Positions 52,475-59,480 of a stretch of 59,480 nt of DNA are shown piece after piece (position 1 is the first letter of the stretch; every line of letters starts with the position of its first letter). Position numbers and translations under genes: made by a program. Source of the stretch: Nocardiopsis prasina DSM 43845. GTDB lineage: Bacteria; Actinomycetota; Actinomycetes; Streptosporangiales; Streptosporangiaceae. The stretch covers positions 1 to 59,480 of the forward strand of contig NZ_ANAE01000212.1 in NCBI RefSeq assembly GCF_000341265.1, given 5' to 3'. The notes under the pieces are model-generated. The model was given only the letters and a program-made list of their open reading frames with translations, did no database searches and was not told where the DNA came from.

Positions 52475-54738
52475 CGGCTCCCGCCCCCGAACGGGCCGCG
52501 CCGCCCGTGCCCGGGCGTCCCTACCGGATCTCCCCGAGCACGCTCCTGGCCTGCGCGGGCCTGGTCCTGTCCACCGTCGCGGGCGGGGTGGTGGTCTCGG
52601 CCTCCTACGGCTCTGCCGTGACCCTCCTGGCCGTGCTCGCGGCCTGCTCCGTGGTATCCGTCGTGGCGGCGCTGGTCCTGCGCGCCCGCCACAGCGCTCT
52701 CCGCACGGTCCTGACCGGTGTTCCCCTTCCGCTCGCCAGCGTTGTGGCCGCCGCCGCGTGGGTGCCGGGCGAGGGGGACGGTGTCCTGCGGGGCGCGGGC
52801 GAGGCCCTCCTCCATTCCGGAGCGCGCATCCTCACCAGCACGGCGCCGACACCGCTCACCGTCGACACCCTGGCCCTGCCACTCCTGGCGACCTGGCTCA
52901 CCGGCACCGCCACGGCTCTGGCCTGGCGCGCCGAACGCCGGGCGCTGGCCCTGCTCCCGGGGCTCGTTCTGCTCGTGGGCGCGGTCGTCCTCAACGGCCC
53001 GGTCGCACCCCCCGGGTTCAGCGCGATCGGCCTGCTCGGCGTGGCCGCCGTCCTCATCATGTCCGCGCGTCCGGCCTTGAGGACCCACAGCGGCGTCGGA
53101 TCTCCCTCCCTGGGCATTCAGGTGGACCAACGCCCCGCGGGGCCCTCCCCCGTCCGTGACGCCGTTATCACGGGGCTCATCTGCGTGTTCACCGCGACCA
53201 TGGCGGTGTTCGGCGGACCGGCACTGCTCGCGGGCTGGTCCGCCGAACCAGGCGACCCCCGCGCGGTGCTGAACCCTCCGATGGACCCGCAGGAGGCCCT
53301 CAACCCGCTCAGCTACCTGCCCGGGTGGGCAGCCGAACCCGACGAGCACCTGCTCACCGTCGAGTCCGACCAGCCCGTCGATCTGCGCTGGGTCGCCCTC
53401 TCCGACTTCACCGGCACCACCTGGCTCCCCGAGAGCGGCTACCGCAGCGCGGACCAGGTCCTGCCCGCACCGGTGCCACCGCCTCCCGGGGCCGACGGGG
53501 ACGTCACCGCGCGGATCAGCGTGGGCGAGGCCCTTCCCGGAAGCTGGGCTCCGGTGGTGGGCGCACCCCGCCGGGTGGGACTCGACTCCCTTGGCTACGA
53601 CGCCCTCACCGGCACCGTCGTCACCCGGGACGGCACCGTGGCCGGGCGCGACTACGAGGTGGTCGGCACGGTCGCCGACTGGTCCGGCGTCGACCTGTCC
53701 CGGTCGTCCCCACCGGTGGGGGACGTGTACGAGTTGTACCGGGAGTTGCCGCCCGGCGCCCCGCCCATCCTCGACGAGGTCGTGTCCGCGATCGCCGCCG
53801 AGGGCGACTACCACCACCGCGCGCGGGCCATCGCCGAGTACCTGCGCGACTCCCACACGTTCGACCCCGAGACCCCCGGCGGCCACGGCTACGCGCACAT
53901 CGACGCTCTCCTTGCCGCCCCCGGGGGTCAGGGCGGTTCCGGTACCTCCGAGCAGTTCGCGAGCGCCTTCGCCCTGCTGACGCGCGCGGCCGGACTCCCC
54001 AGCCGGGTGGCGGTCGGCTTCGCGCCCGGGACCGAACGGGACGAGGGCGAGTACGAGGTGCGCACCGGCGACGCGCACGCCTGGGGCGAGGTGTACTTCG
54101 ACGGTCTGGGATGGGTGCCCTACAACGCCACTCCCGGAGGGCGCGACGAGGGCGGCGCCGACGAAACCCCCGAGAGTGCGCAGGCCCCCGACGAGCCCGA
54201 GGCCGGTGAACTCGACTCCGGCTCCGAGACCGAGAGCGACGGGCAGCCCGCTCCCGACCGCCAGGACACGACCGAGGGCCTCTGGGCGGTGGCAGCCTCC
54301 GGGGGAGCGCTCACCCTGGTCCTGCTGATCCCCGTCCTGCGCCTCGCTCGCAGGGCACGACGCCTGAGCGCGGGCACCCCCACGGACCGTGTCCTGGGAG
54401 CCTGGCGCGAACTGCGCGAGGCCCTCAGGATGGGCGCGGCCGATCTCGACACGGGGGCCACGGTCACCGAGACCGTGACGGTCGCCCGCGCACTCGTGCC
54501 CGACACGGCTCCTTCGAGCGGGCTCGACCACCTGGCCCGGGCCGTCAACAGCACGGGCTTCGGCGGCGGAGTCGGCGTCGACGCCCCGGCGGCCGAGGAA
54601 GCCGCCCGCGCGGTACGCGACCACCAACGCGCGGTGCGCAGGGCACGCCCCCGGTTCAGGAGACTGACCTGGTGGTTCGACCCCCGCCCCCTGTTCTGGC
54701 GGGACGGTCCGAGCCGCCGACGGAGAGGACGCCGATGA
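52471..54738 (+). CDS. TgpA-like transglutaminase-fold membrane protein, catalytic residues lost
   Basis: 755 residues. Five or six N-terminal helices (to about 265) are followed by an extracellular transglutaminase-like domain (about 430-560), one more helix near 610 (LWAVAASGGALTLVLLIPVL) and a cytoplasmic tail (DUF4129-like). In active relatives the triad is Cys-His-Asp. Here the Cys position reads GTSEQFASAF (Ser493), His536 is kept in DAHAWGEVYF, and the Asp position is VPYNATP (Asn552). It is therefore probably a binding or structural protein rather than an enzyme. Confidence 0.88.
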   Translation: MTAPAPERAAPPVPGRPYRISPSTLLACAGLVLSTVAGGVVVSASYGSAVTLLAVLAACSVVSVVAALVLRARHSALRTVLTGVPLPLASVVAAAAWVPGEGDGVLRGAGEALLHSGARILTSTAPTPLTVDTLALPLLATWLTGTATALAWRAERRALALLPGLVLLVGAVVLNGPVAPPGFSAIGLLGVAAVLIMSARPALRTHSGVGSPSLGIQVDQRPAGPSPVRDAVITGLICVFTATMAVFGGPALLAGWSAEPGDPRAVLNPPMDPQEALNPLSYLPGWAAEPDEHLLTVESDQPVDLRWVALSDFTGTTWLPESGYRSADQVLPAPVPPPPGADGDVTARISVGEALPGSWAPVVGAPRRVGLDSLGYDALTGTVVTRDGTVAGRDYEVVGTVADWSGVDLSRSSPPVGDVYELYRELPPGAPPILDEVVSAIAAEGDYHHRARAIAEYLRDSHTFDPETPGGHGYAHIDALLAAPGGQGGSGTSEQFASAFALLTRAAGLPSRVAVGFAPGTERDEGEYEVRTGDAHAWGEVYFDGLGWVPYNATPGGRDEGGADETPESAQAPDEPEAGELDSGSETESDGQPAPDRQDTTEGLWAVAASGGALTLVLLIPVLRLARRARRLSAGTPTDRVLGAWRELREALRMGAADLDTGATVTETVTVARALVPDTAPSSGLDHLARAVNSTGFGGGVGVDAPAAEEAARAVRDHQRAVRRARPRFRRLTWWFDPRPLFWRDGPSRRRRGRR

Positions 54739-56984
54739 GCGGCGAGCAACAACACGACAGACTGGCCCCGGGGTTCCACTCCCCGGAGGTCCTGCACCGG
54801 GGAGCGGCCTCGACCGTCTACCGGGCCCGGCGTGACGGGGACGACGCCCCGGTCGCGCTCAAGGTCATGCGCGACGGGTCAGGCGCCAGGGAAGTGGACC
54901 GACTGGTCGAGCTGTCCGGTATCCCTGGCCTGGTCGGCGTCGTCGGCGGAGGCCGCACCTCGTCCGGCCGCGCCTTCGTCGCCATGAACCTGCACCCGGG
55001 GGACTACGCGACCGCGCTGAAGAGCCGGGGACCGCTGCCGGTCGGGGAGGTCCTGGCCGTGGGCCGCTCCGTGGCCGGGGCACTCGCCGCTCTGCACGCG
55101 CGTGGTCTGCTCCACCACCGGGTCCAGCCCGGAAACATCCTGGGGGCACCGGAGGGCGCCGTCCTTGCTGACGTCGGCGGTGTGCTCACCACCGAGGAGC
55201 GGCCCGAACCGGTGGGCCTGGACCCCGTGGCGGTCGCCTACGCCTCCCCGGAGGCGCTCAGCGGCCTGTACCCGCTGACCCCCGCCTCCGACATCTACCG
55301 GCTCGCGGCGGTGCTCTGGACCCTCCTCGCTGGGTACCCGCCCTTCGCGCAGGGGGCGGGCGCGGTCGGAGATCCGTTCACCTACCGGGAGCGGGCCCTC
55401 GCCGAGGACCCACCACGGCTGCCGCGCGCCGACCTGCCCGTCCGACTGCGCGCGGTCCTGGATCGAGCGCTGTCCAGGGAGCCCGGCCGTCGTCAGGACG
55501 CCACCGAGCTTGCCCGGGACCTCGCCGGGGACGCTCCCGCCGGAGTCGCCGATCCCGGAGCTGTCGCCGCCGACTCCGGGAACGCCTGGGGGGTGCCCGG
55601 TGCGGCGCCCGGGGGTGGAATTGCGGGTGGGTCGGTCGCTGGATCTGTGAACCCTGTTCCTGCCTCGCAGCCGCAGACCAGAACCGGGGCCGTCGACTCG
55701 GCGAACGCCTGGAGTTCCCCCGTCCTTGGTCAGGGGAGTGCGGGGTCCCGTGACAGCCCCGAGGCCGAGGAACCTGGGACACGTGTTCCCAGAGGGCTGC
55801 CTGCTGGATCCGGGGCCTTCGATTCCGGTGCGACTGGTGCACGTCCGCAGGCCCAGGTCGCCGAGTCCGCGAACGCCTGGGGTGTGCCGGGTGCCGCACC
55901 CCGCACGGAGAAGGGGCTCCAGGGTCAGCAGGACGGACTGCGAACCAGTACCCCTCAGCCGGAGGCCCCAGGGGCCGGGGCTGACCCGGACACAGCGACG
56001 GGTTCCGGGGTTGATCCCGGTGCGGCTGGTGCGCTGTCACAGACCGGGACCGGAGCTGTCGACCCCTCTAGCATCTGGGGCGTGCCTGGCGCTGCGCCCG
56101 GCCCTAGGGAAGGCCTCACGAAACCGCTGGCAAGCCCTGAGTCCGGTGCCCCGGAGGACACCGGGGTCTGTGTTCCAACGGCCCCGGAGCCGCAGGCCGA
56201 ACCGGGCGGTGACGAGACCGCCGACGCGCGGCCGGACACCACGGGTGCAACACCGGCCTCGGCCGCGAGCCTCCTGGCGGACCACCCCGAAATCGCGTGG
56301 GCAGCCCTTCCCGGCTGGGCAGGGAGCGCCGCACCCGAACCGGAGTCCGCTGAATCCGGCCCCGTAGCGGGGGCGCCGGATCAGGCGCCCCCCGGTCCGC
56401 AGTGGGGTCCGGCCCAACCACCGGCCCCACCCGAACCGCCTAAGCCCCCCGAAGCCGCGGCCCGTCCCCAGGGGCCGACCACACGGCGGCCGCTGTTCAT
56501 CGGTGTCACCGTCGTGGCCATCGCCTTCGTCGCCATCACCCTCGGCGCGGTGGCGGTCCTGCGCCCCGGCGCGGGCGGCGACCTCATCCAGCAGCTCCGA
56601 CCGGAAGCCGCCGCGACCCCCGAGGAGCAGCAGCCGCAGTCCGGAGGGGAGACCGGGAACGCGGAGTCCCCCGACCCTCCGGCGCCTCCCGCCGGACTGG
56701 TCGAGGACTCCGCCCCCAGTGACGTCGTCCTGGAGGACACCGGGCACACCGTGACGGTGACCTGGACGGACAACACCGACCCCGCCGCCGCGCACCAGGT
56801 GATCGGAGGCCCCGCAGGGGAGACCCCGGGCAACCTCGCCGACGCCGAGCCGGGCTCCGGACAGGCGAAGGTCAGCGGACTCGACCCGGGCCGGGACTAC
56901 TGCTTCGTCGTCATCGCCGTGCTCAGCGTGGACGAGATCGCTCCGTCGGAGCAGGCGTGCACGGAACGGGCCACCGCCTCCTGA
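54735..56984 (+). CDS. Pseudokinase with repeat linker, membrane helix and FN3-like domain
   Basis: 749 residues. The N-terminal Ser/Thr kinase fold (about 15-280) has a glycine loop (HRGAASTVYRA) and the VALK Lys43. The HRDxKxxN loop reads HRVQPGN (Asp replaced by Val130, Lys by Gln) and DFG is DVG (146-148), so catalysis is unlikely. The linker contains four NAWGVPGAAP-like repeats (about 283, 324, 380, 446). A transmembrane helix (LFIGVTVVAIAFVAITLGAV, near 590) leads to an outer FN3-like domain (VTVTWTDNTDPAAAHQVIGG). The ATG overlaps the TgpA-like stop. It is a possible signalling scaffold for the secretion locus. Confidence 0.87.
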   Translation: MSGEQQHDRLAPGFHSPEVLHRGAASTVYRARRDGDDAPVALKVMRDGSGAREVDRLVELSGIPGLVGVVGGGRTSSGRAFVAMNLHPGDYATALKSRGPLPVGEVLAVGRSVAGALAALHARGLLHHRVQPGNILGAPEGAVLADVGGVLTTEERPEPVGLDPVAVAYASPEALSGLYPLTPASDIYRLAAVLWTLLAGYPPFAQGAGAVGDPFTYRERALAEDPPRLPRADLPVRLRAVLDRALSREPGRRQDATELARDLAGDAPAGVADPGAVAADSGNAWGVPGAAPGGGIAGGSVAGSVNPVPASQPQTRTGAVDSANAWSSPVLGQGSAGSRDSPEAEEPGTRVPRGLPAGSGAFDSGATGARPQAQVAESANAWGVPGAAPRTEKGLQGQQDGLRTSTPQPEAPGAGADPDTATGSGVDPGAAGALSQTGTGAVDPSSIWGVPGAAPGPREGLTKPLASPESGAPEDTGVCVPTAPEPQAEPGGDETADARPDTTGATPASAASLLADHPEIAWAALPGWAGSAAPEPESAESGPVAGAPDQAPPGPQWGPAQPPAPPEPPKPPEAAARPQGPTTRRPLFIGVTVVAIAFVAITLGAVAVLRPGAGGDLIQQLRPEAAATPEEQQPQSGGETGNAESPDPPAPPAGLVEDSAPSDVVLEDTGHTVTVTWTDNTDPAAAHQVIGGPAGETPGNLADAEPGSGQAKVSGLDPGRDYCFVVIAVLSVDEIAPSEQACTERATAS

Positions 56985-56994
56985 CCGGCCGGTC

Positions 56995-57627
56995 TCAGTG
57001 CCCCCGATCCAGCCACGCCTGGAGGTGCGGGGCCTCCGCGCCGATGGTCGTGGAATCACCGTGCCCGGTGTGGACCGCCGTCTCCTGGGGGAGCGACAGC
57101 AGGCGGGTGCGGATGGAGTCCACGATGGTCGGGAAGTCCGAGAAGGACCGGCCGGTCGCCCCCGGGCCGCCCTGGAAGAGGGTGTCGCCACTGAACAGCA
57201 CATCGAGTTCCGGGGCGTACAGGCACACCGCCCCGGGGGCGTGCCCCGGGGTGTGCAGCACGGTGAGCCCGGTGCCCCCGACCTCGATGACCTGCCCGTC
57301 GGCCAGCTCTGCGTCCGGGGCGCGGTCCGGGTGGGTCATGTCCCACAGCACCCGGTCCTCGGGGTGCAGCAGGATCGGCGCCCCGGTCGCGTCGGCCACC
57401 TCCGGGGCGGCGTTCACGTGGTCGTTGTGGCCGTGCGTGCACACCACCGCCACCACCCGGCGCCCGCCCACCGCCGTCAGGATCGCCCCGGCGTCGTGCG
57501 GGGCGTCCACGACCACGACCTCCTCGTCGTCGCCCACCAGCCAGACGTTGTTGTCCACCTCCCAGGAACCGCCGTCCAGGGTGAAGACCCCGGACGTGGT
57601 CAGATGTTCCACTCGCGCGTCACTCAC
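56995..57627 (-). CDS. MBL-fold hydrolase linked to mycothiol formaldehyde oxidation
   Basis: 210 residues. [14 protein letters not shown] is the HxHxDH metal motif. [13 protein letters not shown] and [15 protein letters not shown] supply the further His and Asp. The glyoxalase II-like arrangement suggests hydrolysis of a thioester such as formyl-mycothiol. The GTG start overlaps the dehydrogenase stop (GTGA), a pairing also known for Rv2259-Rv2260 in mycobacteria. Confidence 0.88.
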   Translation of the reverse strand: MSDARVEHLTTSGVFTLDGGSWEVDNNVWLVGDDEEVVVVDAPHDAGAILTAVGGRRVVAVVCTHGHNDHVNAAPEVADATGAPILLHPEDRVLWDMTHPDRAPDAELADGQVIEVGGTGLTVLHTPGHAPGAVCLYAPELDVLFSGDTLFQGGPGATGRSFSDFPTIVDSIRTRLLSLPQETAVHTGHGDSTTIGAEAPHLQAWLDRGH

Positions 57628-58709
57628 AGTCGCACCACCGATCGCAGTACTTCGCCGCGCTCCATGCGGGCGAACGCCTCCTCGACGTCACCGAGCCCGA
57701 TCTCCTCGGTGACGAAACCGTCCAGGTCCAGCCTGCCCTGTGTGTAGAGGTCGATGAGCATCGGGAAGTCCCGGGAGGGCAGGCAGTCCCCGTACCAGCT
57801 CGACTTCAGGGCCCCGCCCCGGCCGAACACGTCCAACAGCGGCAGTTCCAGGCGCATCTCCGGCGTGGGAACACCCACCAGCACCACGGTGCCCGCCAGA
57901 TCGCGGGCGTAGAAGGCCTGCTCGTAGGTTTGGGGCAGACCCACCGCGTCGATCACCACGTCCGCGCCGAAACCGTCGGTGAGCGCGCGGATCGCCTCCA
58001 CCGGGTCGCTCTCCCGGGCGTTCACGGTGTGTGTGGCGCCGAACCCGCGCGCCCACTCCAACTTGCGCTCCTCCAGGTCCACGGCGATGATCCGGCCGGC
58101 TCCGGCCAGACGGGCCCCGGCCACGGCCGCGCTGCCCACGCCTCCGCAGCCGATCACCGCCACGGAGTCACCGCGCCCCACCCCGCCGGTGTTGATGGCG
58201 GCGCCGATCCCGGCCATGATCCCGCACCCGAGCAACCCCGCCGCGGCGGGTGAGGCGGACGGGTCGACCTTGGTGCACTGGCCGGCGGCGACCAGCGTCT
58301 TCTCGGCGAACGCACCGATGCCCAGGGCGGGGGAGAGTTCGGTGCCGTCCTCCAGGGTCATCCTCTGGTCGGCGTTGTGGGTGTCGAAGCAGTACTGGGG
58401 CCGCCCCCGCCGACACGCACGGCACTCCCCGCACACCGCCCGCCAGTTGAGGACCACGTAGTCGCCGGGTCCGACGTGGGTGACGTTGGCTCCCACGGAC
58501 TCGACCACGCCCGCCGCCTCGTGCCCGAGCAGGAAGGGGTACTCGTCGTTGATCCCGCCCTCCCGGTAGTGCAGGTCCGTGTGGCAGACCCCGCAGGCCT
58601 GGACCCGGACCACGGCCTCTCCCGGGCCGGGATCGGGGACGACGATGGTGGTGAGTTCCACGGGTGCGCCCTTCGCACGCGAGATCACACCCTGGACCTG
58701 TTGGGACAT
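57624..58709 (-). CDS. mscR: S-(hydroxymethyl)mycothiol dehydrogenase
   Basis: 361 residues, zinc-dependent MDR family. [14 protein letters not shown] and [12 protein letters not shown] are the catalytic zinc ligands. [15 protein letters not shown] is the structural zinc lobe and [20 protein letters not shown] the NAD site. The sequence follows the mycothiol-dependent formaldehyde dehydrogenase / S-nitrosomycothiol reductase family, which oxidises the formaldehyde adduct of mycothiol. With the adjacent MBL hydrolase it forms a formaldehyde and nitrosative stress detoxification unit. Confidence 0.92.
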   Translation of the reverse strand: MSQQVQGVISRAKGAPVELTTIVVPDPGPGEAVVRVQACGVCHTDLHYREGGINDEYPFLLGHEAAGVVESVGANVTHVGPGDYVVLNWRAVCGECRACRRGRPQYCFDTHNADQRMTLEDGTELSPALGIGAFAEKTLVAAGQCTKVDPSASPAAAGLLGCGIMAGIGAAINTGGVGRGDSVAVIGCGGVGSAAVAGARLAGAGRIIAVDLEERKLEWARGFGATHTVNARESDPVEAIRALTDGFGADVVIDAVGLPQTYEQAFYARDLAGTVVLVGVPTPEMRLELPLLDVFGRGGALKSSWYGDCLPSRDFPMLIDLYTQGRLDLDGFVTEEIGLGDVEEAFARMERGEVLRSVVRL

Positions 58710-58831
58710 GAAGACACTCCCTGAACCTCGTGGCCGCCAGTACCGGTGGGTACCGCCTCAGGTCACCCTGCCGCACCGCCCGGACACGTGTCCATCATCG
58801 GGGTGCGGGTCAGGGCTCGACAAAAAACAGG

Positions 58832-58849
58832 TGTGAGTGTGTACTCACA
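58832..58849. promoter_or_regulatory. Operator copy 1 (GTGAGT-N4-ACTCAC)
   Basis: TGTGAGT (58832-58838), GTGT, ACTCACA (58843-58849): perfect 7-bp arms. It lies in the divergent region, nearer mscR. The shape fits a TetR-family site; the regulator is not in the window. Confidence 0.7.
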
Positions 58850-58940
58850 AACATGCGACGGTCCGCTTCTCGGAATCCCCAGGCAGAGTCGCCCGGGGGT
58901 GGGTGGTTCCTGGGGATTCGAGGCGCACTGTGGACAGATC

Positions 58941-58958
58941 AGTGAGTGAGTACTCACA
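58941..58958. promoter_or_regulatory. Operator copy 2 (GTGAGT-N4-ACTCAC)
   Basis: GTGAGT (58942-58947), GAGT, ACTCAC (58952-58957), including the perfect 12-bp palindrome GTGAGTACTCAC (58946-58957). It lies 6 bp before the ribosome site of the oxidoreductase gene at 58975 and would block its expression when bound. Confidence 0.75.
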
Positions 58959-58974
58959 TAATCAGGAGCTCATC

Positions 58975-59480
58975 ATGACCCAGAACGAACCCCGTACGAG
59001 TACCGGCGGCGCCGTGGACGCCACGGAGGTCCTGCTCCCCGGCCGTGTGGCACCCGAAGGGCTGGTGGTCCGCCACCGCAGGCTCGACCCGCCCGGGCCC
59101 GGCCAGGTCACACTGCGGATGGAGGCCACCGGCGTCTCCTTCGCCGAACAGCAGATGCGCCGGGGAAAGTACTTCGACCAGCCGCCCTTCCCGTTCGTGC
59201 CCGGCTACGACCTCGTCGGTACCGTCACGGAGGTCGGCCCCGGGACGGACCCCGCCATGAAGGGTCGCCGCTACGCCGCCCTCACCAAGGTGGGCGCCTG
59301 GGCCAGCCACGTCCTCCTGCCCGCCGCCGATCTCGTTCCCGTACCCGAAGGGACCGACCCCGGCACGGCGGAGGCCCTGGTGGTCAACGGAGTGACGGCC
59401 TACCGCATGCTCCACCAGCTCGCCCGTGTCCGGTCCGGCGACACGGTGCTCGTCCACGGCGCCAACGGCGGGGGGGGGGC
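58975..59480 (+). CDS. Zinc/quinone-type alcohol dehydrogenase (MDR), cut by window end
   Basis: At least 168 residues from ATG 58975 (AGGAG 6 bp upstream); it is open at the right edge. The GroES-like half is present: PPGPGQVTLRMEATGVSFAE, then FPFVPGYDLVGTVTEVGPGT and GAWASHVLLPAADLVPVPEG. It ends in VLVHGANGG, the start of the NADPH motif. The lack of zinc ligands in the early part favours the quinone oxidoreductase branch. Two operators upstream suggest tight induction. Confidence 0.85.
   Translation, partial: MTQNEPRTSTGGAVDATEVLLPGRVAPEGLVVRHRRLDPPGPGQVTLRMEATGVSFAEQQMRRGKYFDQPPFPFVPGYDLVGTVTEVGPGTDPAMKGRRYAALTKVGAWASHVLLPAADLVPVPEGTDPGTAEALVVNGVTAYRMLHQLARVRSGDTVLVHGANGGGG

Overview
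The window is high-GC actinobacterial DNA. The gene content fits a filamentous actinomycete close to Nocardiopsis/Streptomonospora; that placement is inference, because no rRNA or other marker gene is present. Supporting features are a mycothiol-dependent formaldehyde dehydrogenase, a DUF574-type methyltransferase, a type VII secretion (ESX) locus, a stress sigma factor of the SigB/SigF type, many GTG/TTG starts, ATGA/GTGA stop-start overlaps and several likely leaderless genes. No tRNA, rRNA, CRISPR array, insertion sequence or phage gene was seen.

Layout. (1) 1-6113: a GntR regulator with its own operator, an MFS exporter, a small lipoprotein, and a binding protein plus two permeases of a sugar ABC importer with no ATPase gene. 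(2) 6156-13136: a ketopantoate-reductase-like gene, an MFS exporter and a SigF-like sigma factor on the minus strand, divergent from a tight four-gene operon (acyl-CoA dehydrogenase, PIG-L deacetylase, NodS-like methyltransferase, family 2 glycosyltransferase) that has a SigF-type promoter match in front. (3) 13180-16175: a MmyB-type regulator, a cupin, an atypical SDR and a convergent aldo/keto reductase. (4) 16684-20325: a two-gene unit of a P-loop (STAND-like) NTPase and a membrane-anchored periplasmic-binding-fold receptor, in low-density surroundings; this is the best candidate for an undescribed system. (5) 21197-23868: an acyl-CoA synthetase, the debris of a PLP decarboxylase, and a DUF574 methyltransferase.

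(6) 23948-34458: a compact biosynthetic cluster. Its core is a single-module NRPS with domain order A-PCP-E-reductase whose binding-pocket code reads DLTKLGHIGK, one residue from the classical aspartate code. It is surrounded by two different Fe/2-oxoglutarate oxygenases (one split by a frameshift), an SDR, a methyltransferase, a small unknown protein and an MFS exporter. The predicted scaffold is a D-aspartate-derived alpha-aldehyde. (7) 34470-39705: an Lrp regulator divergent from an EamA exporter and aminotransferase, an AI-2E family membrane protein, a small conserved membrane peptide and a GNAT acetyltransferase.

(8) 39949-56984: a type VII secretion region with a fibronectin-III protein, a SapA-like secreted protein, EccC, EccD, two WXG100 proteins, a small membrane protein, and MoxR, DUF58, TgpA-like and pseudokinase-FN3 proteins. 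EccB, EccE and mycosin are absent here. The transglutaminase-like and kinase-like proteins both lack catalytic residues, and a frameshifted relic lies between eccD and the WXG100 genes. (9) 56995-59480: the mycothiol-linked formaldehyde dehydrogenase with its MBL-fold partner, divergent from a truncated zinc/quinone-type oxidoreductase. Two copies of a GTGAGT-N4-ACTCAC operator lie in the intergenic space.
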